Assembly: GCA_025667525.1 (NCBI GenBank)
Contig: CM046880.1
Coordinates: 599,201,452-599,265,451, forward strand
From: Glebionis coronaria
Lineage: Eukaryota; Streptophyta; Magnoliopsida; Asterales; Asteraceae
DNA length: 64,000 nt
Direction of reading: 5' to 3'
The position numbers and the translations under genes are program-made. Each line of letters starts with the position of its first letter. The first letter of the stretch is position 1. Of the stretch, positions 49,600-64,000 are shown one piece after another. The notes below the pieces were generated by a model. That model saw nothing but the letters and a program-made list of their open reading frames with translations. It was not told where the DNA came from and ran no database searches.

Positions 49600-51941
49600 C
49601 ATGGAGGACAATTTCTGTAACTCACAAAATTTGGGGAAATAAACCCGCTAATTAATATAGAAAATTAGATCTGATGATTAATTTGGCGGCAATTCTTTCT
49701 TTTGGCGCTAACAAGTGCGAAATTAAAGGCCCCACATTCTTCCCACTCCATTAATTAGGTTTTATCAATCAGATCTAAGTGCGAGAAGCGGTTCAGATTG
49801 TAGAAGTGGATTCTTAAATACAAGTGAGGGTTTCGGTTTGTCTTCAAAATTCAAAGGGAATACCTTGATAACTTGGTAAGTTTGCAAAATTTTGTATGTG
49901 TTTGTGTTAGTTTGAGTAATAATTGTATCATTTATTTTTGTCATGTTTGCGCTAGTTTTATTGATTTTGTTAAAAGTTCTGAATTACAAGTTGTTGTTCT
50001 TCAGTCCCTGTTTTAGTTAATTCTGGTAACTTGAAATGTTATACTGTTTTGACTCAAAGGTATTAAGGGAATCAAGGGTGTGCTTTGTATTTATGTTCGT
50101 AATTGGTAAAATATTTCCATTTGTACGCTGATCTGCTTACATGCATACGATTTAACAAGATGGTGTTGTTAAAAAACTTGTGTTTGGTTTGTAAAGGAAG
50201 GTACAATATCGATCCCTTTATACGTCAATCTGCATATAGTTTGTTACTAATTGGTCAACGGGTAAACCTGAAGTTTTGTGGATGAAAAAGCAATACTTTG
50301 TACGAGTAATATGTGACCAGTGTGATACTTGAGTTTTCATAACCTCTTACAGTTTTTATATATATAACCTATATAAAAAATCGGATAGTTATTTATGAGC
50401 CACTGTGATTACATGTTCGATCAACCCTTTTGATGCGGCAAATGAAGCTTGCAGCCCAACTTAAGCCCAAGTTCTGATTATGTTTAATTCGGAGATTTTG
50501 ATTTATAATCATTTTAGTAGTTATATATTAAGTTATATCAGATTAGGACTAGGATTACAAGTTAGTATTCTGCCACGATTATATTTTTTCTATTATAAAT
50601 AATTATTGAAGGTTAAGAGGTCAATGTCTTGTTTTGCTTTCAGATTTACCATCAATAAAAAGAGTATGCAAATTTTTTTTCTCAACCCTAGTCCAGCAAA
50701 ACCTTATTACTCCCTAAAGTCTGACAATACTTTATTTTTTTATAACCTGTAGCATGACGCTACACTACCTGTTGTTACTCGGTATTCTTTGCTTCTTGCC
50801 ATACATAATTATACATATGGCTCACAATTAGTCCAGTTACATATATTGTCATACTTGCTAAAGTTTGATTGTAAAATGTTCAAAGGCAACACTAGAAATC
50901 ATGTGCTTTCATTTTCATTGTTTATCGGTACATGACACTTATGGGGGATTACATATGATATTATAACTGATTTGAATTTAAATAGTCACAATTAGGGGTG
51001 TCTAAAAAGTCGACCCACACCGAACCCGACCCGAGTATATACGGGTCGGATTATTTGGGTTTGAATTCTGATTCGAGTCAACCCAATTGACCCGACTAAG
51101 ATTTGTTTTTTATTTTTTTATATAAATTATAATTTTTTTAGAAATAGTAAAAAATGCTTTTTTATATTTAACCCAAATTCGGTTTAATTCGGACCCAAAT
51201 AGACCCGACCTGAGTTTAAATCAGGTCAGGTTCGCGTACCTTATTTTTAGCCTTGACCCGAATTGGTCCCAACCCGATTGACCCGAACCTGACCAACCCG
51301 ACCCGATTCCCACCTCTAATCACAATCATTTTGTAAGCAGTCATTAGCAGACAACTATCCGATGTCCACAACAGTAAATATGCATAATGTATACAATCTC
51401 GTTAGATCTATAAACACGATACGATACTTTGAAAAACAGTTTACTCAGATCCACAAGAGTAAATAAGCAGATAAAAAGTTCCTTAAAAAAATAAGTAGAA
51501 AGCACCGTAAGTTATTTGCATATTTTGCTGTAATCTTAATAAACACATTGATCATCTTTATATCTCTTAAAAATTAGACAAATAGTTGTTGCACTAAGCA
51601 AACTTGATCCTTTTTAAAATGTATCGAAAATGACTCTCATTTTACCATCTTTGTAGTTGTAAGATGAACATATTAAAGACGTAATGCATGTGTATTATAT
51701 CTTACCTATAATTTTTTGCAGGATGGTTTCCTGGATGGCATCCCGAGTATCGTCCCATGACAAAATGATTACGTGAGTGCCATATATGTTTTTCGATACT
51801 TAGTCTTATCTGCACTGTACATGCTACTTGTATTACTTAATTTATACAACACCATTAATAAGTATTTATATATCTTGTTTGCTTTGAATACATTCAGTTC
51901 TCGAGGAATGATCTTACCCAAACAGAGAGGAGAACTTCAAA
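49600..51941 (+). other. Possible captured 5' end of a host gene in CACTA 1
   Basis: A non-coding leader (about 49740-49875) ends in a GTAAGT-like donor. The next acceptor opens an exon 51722-51772 that starts MVSWMASRVSSHDKMIT at ATG 51723. A GTGAGT donor, a 125-bp intron and a second exon 51898-51941 (SRGMILPKQRGELQ) follow, again with a GTGAGT donor. Nothing coding follows before the subterminal repeats. This looks like promoter, leader intron and first exons of a gene captured by the transposon. I do not recognise the gene. Confidence 0.45.
50993..51318. mobile_element. hAT-like MITE, about 326 bp
   Basis: Begins TAGGGGTGTC and ends CCCACCTCTA, with flanking TCACAAT (50986-50992 and 51320-51326), or 8 bp with one mismatch. 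The interior is a CCCGACCCGA-rich tract. It lies inside the leader intron of the possible captured gene. Confidence 0.65.
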
Positions 51942-52529
51942 GTGAGTATTCTTCACATACTTATTATCGTAGCCATTTAGAATACCATTTCCTAGTTTAA
52001 TGACTCAATTCTATTTTTTATTATATGCTACTTTAGAAACTATTGGAACATGACGACTACTAAAAAATAAGGCCTTCATGTGATCTGTTATATGCTCCTG
52101 GGACAAACTACTTATTTCTTAGTGAAGGAAGTAAGTTTCATATTGGACATTATGGCTACCATCTGATGTGTTATATGCTCCTGGGAGGGACTATCTTATT
52201 TCCCCAGTGAATGAAGTAAACATTGTGCATCATTATTTGTAGGTGGTGCGTGTGGATGATGCATAATGATTCAGACCATTAGTTTCTAGGTTTTTTTCAT
52301 GTTATTGTTAATTTACCATATGTTGTTCTAGACTCTGTTGTTGGAATTTTGAATTTTTTTTCTGGATGCTATTATAAAGGAAATGAAATTTGTTCATGTT
52401 TATCGAGTTATATCGTTATATTTACTTGTCAACAATTAAGTGTAGTTATTTATTTACGTTTTTTGTTTTGAATAGCGGTGAGTGAAACATGTTTATTTTA
52501 CTAAAGGTACTACTTCTTAGATGATGAAA
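51942..52529. other. CACTA 1 interior, right
   Basis: AT-rich; a phrase of about 30 bp around TGCTCCTGGGA recurs at about 52090 and 52165. No gene seen. Confidence 0.5.
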
Positions 52530-52946
52530 TTTTTTTACGACATTTAATTTGGTCCTAAAAACATACATGCATATATATTAGGACCCGTTTATTGGTACCC
52601 AGATAAGTGTTTATGCACTACCATTTCATCCTATGAAAGTATCTTTTAGGACTCGTGAATGTGTCTCAAAACATACTAGAAGGCTAAGCATATAATAGAA
52701 CACTATAAAACGTCCTATTATGTGATATATTAGGACCCTGATTTGGTTTTATAAGACAATTTTATGGGACTAAATAATTGGTTTTATAATATTAGTGTTT
52801 ATTAGAACTCTCATAAGTGTCCTAACTATCTATTACAACCCCTACCTATAGGACACATTTATACTGGTCCTATTAGCTTAAAGGTCCTATAAGCATATTT
52901 TATAGGACACTAACTGGTGTCCTAAAAACCATTTTTTCTTGTAGTG
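52530..52946. repeat. Right subterminal repeats of CACTA 1
   Basis: Numerous TAGGACAC, GTCCTAAA and TAGGACCC units, matching in inverted orientation those at 37808-38170, up to the terminal inverted repeat. Confidence 0.88.
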
Positions 52947-52949
52947 TTG

Positions 52950-55310
52950 GCAGAAACTTGAAACATTAGTTCACAAATAATGCAACAACACTTTCTGCTT
53001 CGCCCTTAAGTAAGCACAATACTATAGTCCTCCCACTCTATGCTAGTATCCGACTCTTAAATATTGCAGCTACAAGTTTAAACGTAAAACAGTGGTGGAG
53101 TTGAATAGTTTTCCGAAAACTAAGCTGATATAGCATGGGATTAGTTTCTTAATATTCAGAAGTATAATTAATTGGTCATACAAAAGAAATTTTAGTAACT
53201 TACAAGAAAACACTAGTGGGCATCCATGCAACTAAAAACTAGTCCAAAGCTTTTGCCCCTATACTGCCATTGTTTTCATTCAATTACACAAAACAGACAA
53301 TAGTATTGATTTTTTGTTTGCAGCTTATAACGCAGAAAGCTGGAAGTGTAAAAAAATGAATACATTGAAGAAGTTTGCCGACTTTGATGAGTTTCAGTGG
53401 AGGCTTATTTGATCTTATTAAATAATTAGATGTTTGTTATGGTTATTCAGGATGTTTATGTTATTTTGGTTAAAACTTTGATAACCGGACTATGTTGCTT
53501 TTAATATAGTCAATCTGAATTGTTTTTGCTGTTGATTTCCAGAGCTTCAATATGGTTGTTGTTTTTGCAATTTATATTGTATTCAAGTTGTGTTTTAACT
53601 CATGTTTCTCATAAAACACTTTAGAACATTTATTCTCTTGATTTGCCAAGCCAGATGCATCCTCTGGCTTTCTTTTAAAATGCCATTCAAGTGTTTTATA
53701 CTTTTTCATGATTAATCTTGCTATCAACATAGACATTAATCTTGCTATCAACATAGACATTAACCGATTATAATAAATATGCATTACAAATGATATAACC
53801 TCTGAAAAAAGCTACAAACATCACTAAAAATTCACAATAGAACATAGAAAATATTAAATGAGTGTTTTCAAATGAGTTTGGTTAAGTGTGGAAGCTTTGA
53901 ATAAGTGTGGAAGCTTTGAATTAATTATCAGTAAGTTCATACCTCAGTTTGATTTTTGATTAAGTGTGGAAGCTTTGAATAACATGTTGTACTAGCTTGT
54001 TTAGTAGTTGTGTGGGCCGACCGAAATTTCTTGAGAGGGCCAAACAATTTTTTTTTTAAAGTAAGCTTATTATTGTTTTGTTATGTCTATACATTATCAA
54101 TCCAGAAGTTTGGGAGAGCCACAACCCCTCCGGCTATGAAGGTCCGTCTTAGAAACAATCAGGGGTAGAGTTAGGATTTTTTATTAAGAGAGTCTGACTA
54201 AGGCAAAAAGTTATAGAGATAAAAAGGGCTTTGTGTAAAACTAATAAAAAACGGTTTGTAATACACATAAATAAATAAGTGAAATAGTTTCATTAAGGGA
54301 GACTCAACATCCACCGGTTCTCCTACTAGCTCCGTCACATATCATAGGATACGGTATTCAATGTCCGTTTCATTTGCTACACCCTATAGTATTTGAGAAC
54401 CACTTTCTTCGGTTGATTTGTTTGGCCGCAACTTTTATTATTTCACGTAGACAACTATAATGTTATTATTTCTAGGGTTAGAAGTAAAACTTTAATGAAG
54501 ATGGTGATTTTTGTTTTTGAACGGCATGAAAATTGTGATCTGAGATGAACACGATAATATGTCAAATCTAAGGGTGTGCACACGATTCGGTTTGGGTCAG
54601 TTTTTGGTAAAAATCAAAATCGAACCGTAATATTCGGTTTTTATAAAACCAAAAACTGAAACCGTTCGTTTTTTGGCTTGGTTTAATCGGTTTTTAGTGG
54701 GGGCATATTAAAAAAAACGCTCAAAGTTGAAGAAAAATTAGACTATAATCTTGTCTTTTTAGTCTAGGCACTGTCCCCCGAACCCAAAGCATTGGTACGC
54801 CCTGGTAGTAATGTCGTCTCGGATGATGACGAACAAGAAGTAACCCTACTGAATAATAATAAAATACATAATTTGCAATTTACCCTCTAATTTTACTACC
54901 ACCACTGTTGTTAAAGGCACCCGGTACAACTAAGGTACTGGGTTGTCGGCGGGTTAGATGTTCTCTCCCTGCTTGTTTGATTGAGTCTAGTCGGTATCGT
55001 TTTTAGTGCGTGTTTTAGGTATTTGGTCAGAGGTTTGGGATCACAGTAATGGTGGTTTGGTATAAACTTATGCAGTTTTGTAATGGATTTGTGGCTTTTT
55101 CATCGGTTCAAGTCAAACATTTCTCTACATCGCTACTGTGTTTAGTATATTGGCGTACATTAACATCTTTATGAATCTAGATGATACAGTTCATAATCTA
55201 AATCAACCCGATACAAGTAAATGGGTTAGAAACTTGAAACAAAGATGTAAAACAAATTAAAGATGTGAGCTTCTTCAAAGAAAATAATAGTGCACAGAGA
55301 GCGGTTTCTT
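52950..55310. repeat. Duplicated flank 3' of the complete helicase gene
   Basis: Positions 52950-54426 continue unit 2 (match 6871-8519), and 54427-55310 match 1-883 nearly perfectly. No gene seen. Confidence 0.8.
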
Positions 55311-59588
<4,278 letters not shown>

Positions 59589-59700
59589 CACAAGATTAGG
59601 GTTTCTGATTGCGTTTGCGGTTTTAGAACCCTAATATTTTTATTTTTTTTTTGGTTCGATCGATGAAGAATGAGGGTTTTGGCCTTGAATATATAAGGGT
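59589..59700 (-). promoter_or_regulatory. Helicase core promoter and leader
   Basis: On the minus strand a TATA-like CCTTATATATTC lies at about 59698-59687, about 100 bp before the ATG. A telo-box AAACCCTAA (59605-59597) and a second AACCCTAA (59627-59634) lie in the short leader. Telo-boxes are typical of plant housekeeping and ribosome-biogenesis promoters, which suits this helicase. Confidence 0.6.
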
Positions 59701-59756
59701 TTAAAATTCGGGTTGGGCTTTTGAATTTTTAGTTTTTCATTCTTCAAATCATGGCA

Positions 59757-60093
59757 GATTAAAAGAAGAAAATTTGGAGCCCATTCTACGTCAAGCATGC
59801 ATGGCAGACAATTTCACCTCAAGCATGGCAGCAGGGACGGAGCTAGGGGGTTTCCGCGGGTGCACGTGACCCCTATGGAATTTTTCTGCGTAGTGTTAAT
59901 TTGTGAAGAAAACATCGATTTTTCCTAAATTCATCTTAAATGCACCCAGTCAATCGGAACATGTTTCTACCCTTCGTTTTAATTCATTTTTTACATGTGT
60001 TATTTACGGTTAAAAAAATTAGTGCAACCGGTCATATTTCGTCATGGGTTCCTCCCTGCAGATCATTCTACCTTCAGTATAACAGATCCTGAT
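59757..60093 (+). pseudogene. Third remnant of the small gene's 3' region
   Basis: GAAGAAAATTTGGAGCCCAT, then TTCTACGTCAAGCATG, matches the region just after the stop of copies A and B (5375-5415). The later piece ACAGATCCTGAT before a GTATGT donor (60082-60093) matches 5416-5427. The two pieces are separated by a local duplication of the CAAGCATGGCAG phrase and by an insertion. The start codon seen in copy A is not conserved here. Confidence 0.6.
59832..60058. mobile_element. Short TIR-type insertion (unclassified)
   Basis: Starts CAGGGACGGAGCTAG and ends GGTTCCTCCCTG, which gives short inverted ends. It interrupts the third small-gene remnant. Only CAG is repeated at both sides, so the superfamily is not settled. 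The GACGGAGCTAG start resembles that of the hAT MITE at 6031. Confidence 0.4.
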
Positions 60094-60348
60094 GTATGTC
60101 TGTTAACGCGCGTGTGTCACTCTTGAACTATATATGCAGAAGCTTAATTATAGACAGATCATTCTTTTCGTTTCAATGTTAATTTATAGACACCCACAAA
60201 CACAGAGACACGTATTATTATCCTGCGGATTTGAAGTGAAAACATTTAAGAAACAGCAAGTTAACTAGCATGCATATATGTATCTGTAAATTAAGGTAAA
60301 AGAACAGATTTTATTATACTAAGAAGACTTGTTAATTGTTTGCGACAG

Positions 60349-61034
60349 GATGAAGAGTTGGAAGAGTTGACATTGAAGAACGATGATGAACGTGAGTTGG
60401 GATTACATTTACTCCGGTTTAAACTTTAAATGGCATAATCAACAGAATATCAAAGTTTTTCAAATCAAGTTTTGAATATATCGACAAAACTGTTCTTTTA
60501 TAACCAAAGACTAAGTTAACATACAACTCAGGTTATGTTTTGGGTCACCATTATTATAATGACTCTAGGAATAGCATTTTTTTTTATCCATTTCTAACAA
60601 GAATTATATACGTTGAAAAGTACAAATCGTGTTACTAGTTGTCAAATGGGTCTTATGTAAACATATTCATGTCTTACGTGATTTCGGGGACTAACAAGCA
60701 TATTATCCACTATCGTCCTTCATAGTTGTTTAACGAATTATATCTAACTGGCAACTCTAATAGTTGAATATGATTATAAGTAAATTATATTATTCCATTA
60801 ATAATCTGACTTTCCTTTTCAGGTTCTCGAAGAGGTTTGCACATTTCTTACGCGCTACATATCCTGTGTAAATACGTTTATGATTTGTGCTGCAGGAAGT
60901 TTGACAGTTTAGAGACTTTTGTGCACCAGGTATATATTTCTAAACCAAAGTTAATTTGATTTATGGAAACGCAAATCTGATTCTTTTCTCAACTTCACTT
61001 TGAAAGTATTGGCAGGTTGTTGGGTCGATCTAGT
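60349..61034 (+). pseudogene. Orphan exon series of an unrecognised gene
   Basis: Three exons with good GT-AG borders and matching phases: 60349-60391 (DEELEELTLKNDDE), 60823-60929 (RGLHISYALHILCKYVYDLC, ending ETFVHQ) and 61017-61034 (VVGSI, stop). In frame, the upstream GATCCTGAT exon end at 60085-60093 precedes the first. In the sister copies that exon end follows an ATG (MADPD at 5413). I infer the 3' exons of a gene whose 5' exon survives at 5413 and 36892. Family unknown. Another open stretch follows at about 61092-61246 (SLLSAEPDLNFTFFLDYG). Confidence 0.45.
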
Positions 61035-61289
61035 GAGGAGATGAGCGGCTTATTGTTGTGTAAGGCAGCAGAAGTGGTAACGAGGAAATGTTTTGATCTT
61101 TGGGGGATCACTCCTATCTGCAGAACCTGATCTCAATTTTACTTTCTTTCTTGATTACGGAGTGATCATCTGCACGTCGGCCGGAAGCTGCCTTTTGGAG
61201 ATCGAGCTTAAAGCATCACACACATACAATCTTGTAAAAGAGTGATCATGCATAACGTCAATCTATTTCTATTAACTTACGACATTTAG

Positions 61290-61850
61290 CACTTAACCTG
61301 ATAACTAAGGAAGGAAATACTTTAACTTAGTATCTTTCGGCCAAAACTCTAGTTGCTCACCAAAGGCCTGTTGGCCCAGCGGTATATGAGTGGCCCTCTA
61401 ACCTAAAGTTGTCGGTTCAAGTCTCAGTGGAGACATGTGAGATAGAATTTGTGAGATAGTTGTGTGAGTTGTAAAAATTGCCGTTCAAAAAAAAAAAAAA
61501 AACTCTAGTTGCTCCTTCACAAGTAACGGAAACATATGCCCTTCGTAATATGCATCGTTTATGTTGCTTTTAAAACACCATGTATCTAATTCTCCCTCGA
61601 CTATTCCATACACTCCTGCTTCCTCTATGCATTCTTTTAGCGCGGCTTCTTTGAGTTTCATTGCGTTACAAACCTCCTTTCGGAAACTTACATTCCTTTT
61701 CCTTTTGTTTGTGCACTAATCACGAGTACTTCCAATGCATTGTTGTTAATTCCGTAAGGTATACATCCAACTAAGCTACTTGACGTTGTTGGCCTTTATT
61801 ATAACGTTGCAAATGTCGTCCGTACGGGAAACCATTGATACCATGCATGA
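61290..61850 (-). pseudogene. Nudix hydrolase pseudogene, split by a SINE
   Basis: Minus-strand fragments in different frames: GRHLQRYNKG near 61815-61785, GCIPYGINNNALEVLVISAQ near 61770-61710, FPKGG near 61686-61670, NAMKLKEAALKECIEEAGVY near 61665-61606, then GHMFPLLVKEQLEFWPKD down to 61325. These match the plant Nudix (NUDT4/12/13/17/18/21-like) order, including the REXXEEXG-type helix as KECIEEAG. Frameshifts near 61690 and 61780 and a stop after KGKGM destroy the frame, and a SINE interrupts the KEQLEF segment. It is a dead gene fragment. Confidence 0.82.
61359..61500 (+). mobile_element. tRNA-derived SINE
   Basis: About 140 bp with an A-box-like TGGCCCAGCGGT (61372-61383) and a B-box-like GGTTCAAGTCTC (61412-61423), ending in a run of about 15 A. 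It is flanked by the direct repeat AAAACTCTAGTTGCTC (61343-61358 and about 61499-61514). The promoter boxes, A-tail and long target duplication identify a SINE transcribed by RNA polymerase III. Confidence 0.9.
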
Positions 61851-61865
61851 TTGTATCTACTATAT

Positions 61866-61893
61866 AGCTAAAAGACCCGTGAAATTCACGGGT
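61866..61893. other. Perfect hairpin, possible Helitron-type terminus
   Basis: ACCCGTGAAATTCACGGGT (61876-61894 region) is a 9-bp perfect inverted repeat with a one-base loop, following TCTACTATATAGC. Similar motifs mark ends of plant repeat families including Helitrons. No second end was identified. Confidence 0.3.
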
Positions 61894-61899
61894 ATCTTA

Positions 61900-64000
61900 A
61901 AGAGATGATAGAAAAGAAGAAAATGACATGTGAATTACGCAATTAGACGTTAAAAATAAACGCATAATTACACGCAGTTGAAATCATGAAGTTCGTACAA
62001 ATGAAAAACACGTGTAAACAAACATATAGTCGATGTTTTTATGTTATCTTTAAAACCAATAAGATACTTAAAGTTTCACCAGTAATTTGACATGTGTATA
62101 TATGATTTATACTCCTTTTATTCATATATATTCCCAGAAAGATAGTGTTAAGTAAAACACTTCGATAAATTTGGATTTATGTTATCACATCTAGAGTAAT
62201 TTTTAACAGTTCTTTCTAAAAATTGTTTGTCATGTTTGTTGTCATTGTTACAGGTCTTCAAATTTCCTTTTTTTGTTTAAACGTGAGCCACATGGGAGTA
62301 GAAATATAACCCCTATCATTTTCTTCAAAGAAACATTTATGTTATACGCAAATAAAAATATCTGAGATGACAATGGTGTCGAGGACATGGGGTCTGCATT
62401 TCACATCCCAACCCCCATCCACGTTAAGGAACACATTTACTTCTTCATACTCATCCTCATCAGGTATCCTCACATGTTATCACGAGATTTTAATCAAATA
62501 TGTTATCGATTACATGTCTACGTACAAATATGGTGCAAAATAAAACTTTACTTTATAAGACAATAATTCTTATATATAATTAGAGAAGAAATCTAATAAG
62601 CATAACAAATTGTTATACGACGCATATTTTTAATAATCTTCTGAATTATGAAAAAATTTAGACTTGTTATATTCTTACAAATATATGTTAATCTAACCAA
62701 GAATTGTTATTTGTGTTTAGTGTTTGCGGGAAAACTTAGTTACTATGTAGCAACAAGAACATATATCATTACGAAATACATATAACCATAGAAGAAATAT
62801 AGTTTAAGAAACGAAATACTATAAGGATGTAAAACACAAACAACATATATATCGATATGCATAGTTGACATTTTCAAACATTATATGGCGTGTCTGGGTT
62901 CGGCGCATGGATTCATGTTAGCGCATCACCAACCTCATCCTTGTTTCTTATTCAAAAGTTTCAAGTCCAGACACTGAATTACTCATTAGTGCAGAGAACA
63001 AACTTTTTTCATTTATACATCCAATTACTATAGTCGATACGTTAAGAATCGTTTAGAGTGGAAGAAATTTGATTAAAGCTGCTTTACAACATAATGATAG
63101 ATTTGTAGAAACGGTCTAAAACAACATAATAGTATCTTGATATTTAAAAATCATCCACGCAAAATATCACCAAAAATGAACCACTGTCAAAAGTAGATGT
63201 ATTGTGAAACAATAAAGGTTTATAAAATGTTTAAAACGCAAACGACTTTTTCTCTAATCTTTTCAAGAAAACTATTAGCCTATAAAGTATGGTGTTACAA
63301 GAAACACCCAATCTATCTGTGATATGAACTTACATTTTTCAAAAACTACTGTCAATTCCAAGGGGTGTTTGGGTTTCCTTATAAGTTAGGCGTTTTGAAA
63401 ACTTATAATTACTAATTAAGGAAACTCACATAAGTGAGGAGTGGATGCCCATTTTCCCACTTCTATCCTTGGTCCGAATGACTTGGAACCCGAAGTTACG
63501 ATTCATTTTTTTAGTATGCCTATTTAATTAATTAAACGACAACGAATTGCACTTACTATTCCATGTGGATGAAGAATTTTAACACATTTGATAACTTGAG
63601 ATACTGTGCAATGTATTAGTAAAAAACCCCAAAACTATTAAGTGTTATAAAATTCGACCTAAGAAACTTCGTATGAAATCAAACGCTATTTAAGAGTATG
63701 CCTACGCCAACATTTTAGCACACTCACCACATGTGGCTGCGAAATAAAACATTATTAGAAACAAAATATTAATTTCAAAACACACAATAACACGTAAACA
63801 TTATGAGAAAATATTTATATTATAATGGAGGTTGTACCTCTTAATTGATCAAATACACAATACAGATCTCGTCGTAAGCAATCTTGAATTTGCATTATGA
63901 ACTTAATTTGTAATTAGTTTGTGTATGCCTTTTGAGTTGTAGTCTTTTTTGACGATTGTTGCGAACTTTATTCTTAAGACATCTTCCAAAAAGAAATCTT
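61900..64000. other. AT-rich intergenic DNA, nothing recognised
   Basis: No open frame, RNA gene or clean repeat boundary is evident. A less AT-rich patch at 62370-62450 (GGTGTCGAGGACATGGGGTC) resembles LTR or promoter sequence but has no partner here. Confidence 0.5.

Larger units (their letters stand above)
37795..52946. mobile_element. CACTA (En/Spm) element 1, 15.2 kb, non-autonomous
   Basis: The left end reads CACTACAAGAAAA and the right end TTTTCTTGTAGTG, flanked by the 3-bp duplication TTG (37792-37794 and 52947-52949). Copy A shows the empty site at 6861-6880 (TATACTTGGCAGAAAC), which proves both borders. Both subterminal regions (37808-38170 and 52530-52935) are full of short TAGGACAC/GTCCTA repeats in both orientations, as expected for transposase-binding subterminal repeats. 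No TNP2-type transposase was found. The interior consists of a LINE fragment with a nested second CACTA, CGGTTT-rich and CCCGAC-rich tracts, a hAT MITE and what looks like the 5' end of a captured host gene. Confidence 0.93.

Noticed and set aside
61365..61430. tRNA gene
   Set aside because: Box A and box B are present, but there is no cloverleaf, and the A-tail with target duplications shows a SINE.

Overview
This 64-kb window is nuclear DNA of a flowering plant. It has AT-rich intergenic DNA, GT-AG introns, nested LTR retrotransposons, CACTA, Mutator and hAT DNA transposons, a LINE and a tRNA-derived SINE. The Copia/Sirevirus proteins and the extra open reading frame behind pol look like those I know from Asteraceae, so a composite is the best guess (inference from recognition, not from a search). 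There are no prokaryotic features.

The host backbone is a tandem segmental duplication. One unit holds the 3' half of a DEAH-box RNA helicase gene (minus strand) followed by a small multi-exon gene (plus strand) whose product faintly resembles the non-toxin beta-domain of 60-kDa jasmonate-induced proteins. Unit 1 lies at 1-6870. Unit 2 lies at about 6871-37791 and continues at 52950, heavily interrupted. The only helicase copy with all seven exons lies at 55311-59588. It encodes a PRP43/DHX15-type spliceosome-disassembly helicase, but its Walker A exon carries one extra A in a homopolymer, which breaks the frame in this sequence. Two older helicase copies (884-2564; 11592-34323) share a truncation point and frameshifts and are pseudogenes. 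Small-gene copy A (3227-5378) is intact. Copy B (34864-36857) has a C14-tract frameshift and a nonsense codon.

Unit 2 is a trap for transposons. From left to right it holds a 1.27-kb Mutator-type element (9127-10391, 9-bp target duplication), a solo LTR (12305-12817) and a Copia element (13168-33702). The Copia element sits on the splice donor of helicase exon 4 and itself contains a 12-kb Sirevirus-like element (14486-26525) whose two LTRs look identical. Further right is a three-level nest: a CACTA element of 15.2 kb (37795-52946), inside it a 5'-truncated LINE with a 17-bp target duplication, and inside the LINE a second CACTA element (39564-48403). The second CACTA carries a TNPA-like gene, a remnant of the TNP2 C-terminus, a two-exon GRF-type zinc-finger gene and a 41-bp satellite array of about 57 units with higher-order structure. 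Several insertions are proven by comparison with the empty site in the sister duplicate.

The right end (59700-64000) holds a third remnant of the small gene's 3' region, an orphan series of spliceable exons, a Nudix hydrolase pseudogene split by a SINE, and about 2 kb of AT-rich DNA in which I recognise nothing.

The most unusual pattern is a short GTCAGCG/GTCAACG motif. It recurs some 45-50 times in nine regions across the Sirevirus-like element, in LTRs, spacers and coding regions alike, and is nearly absent elsewhere in the window.
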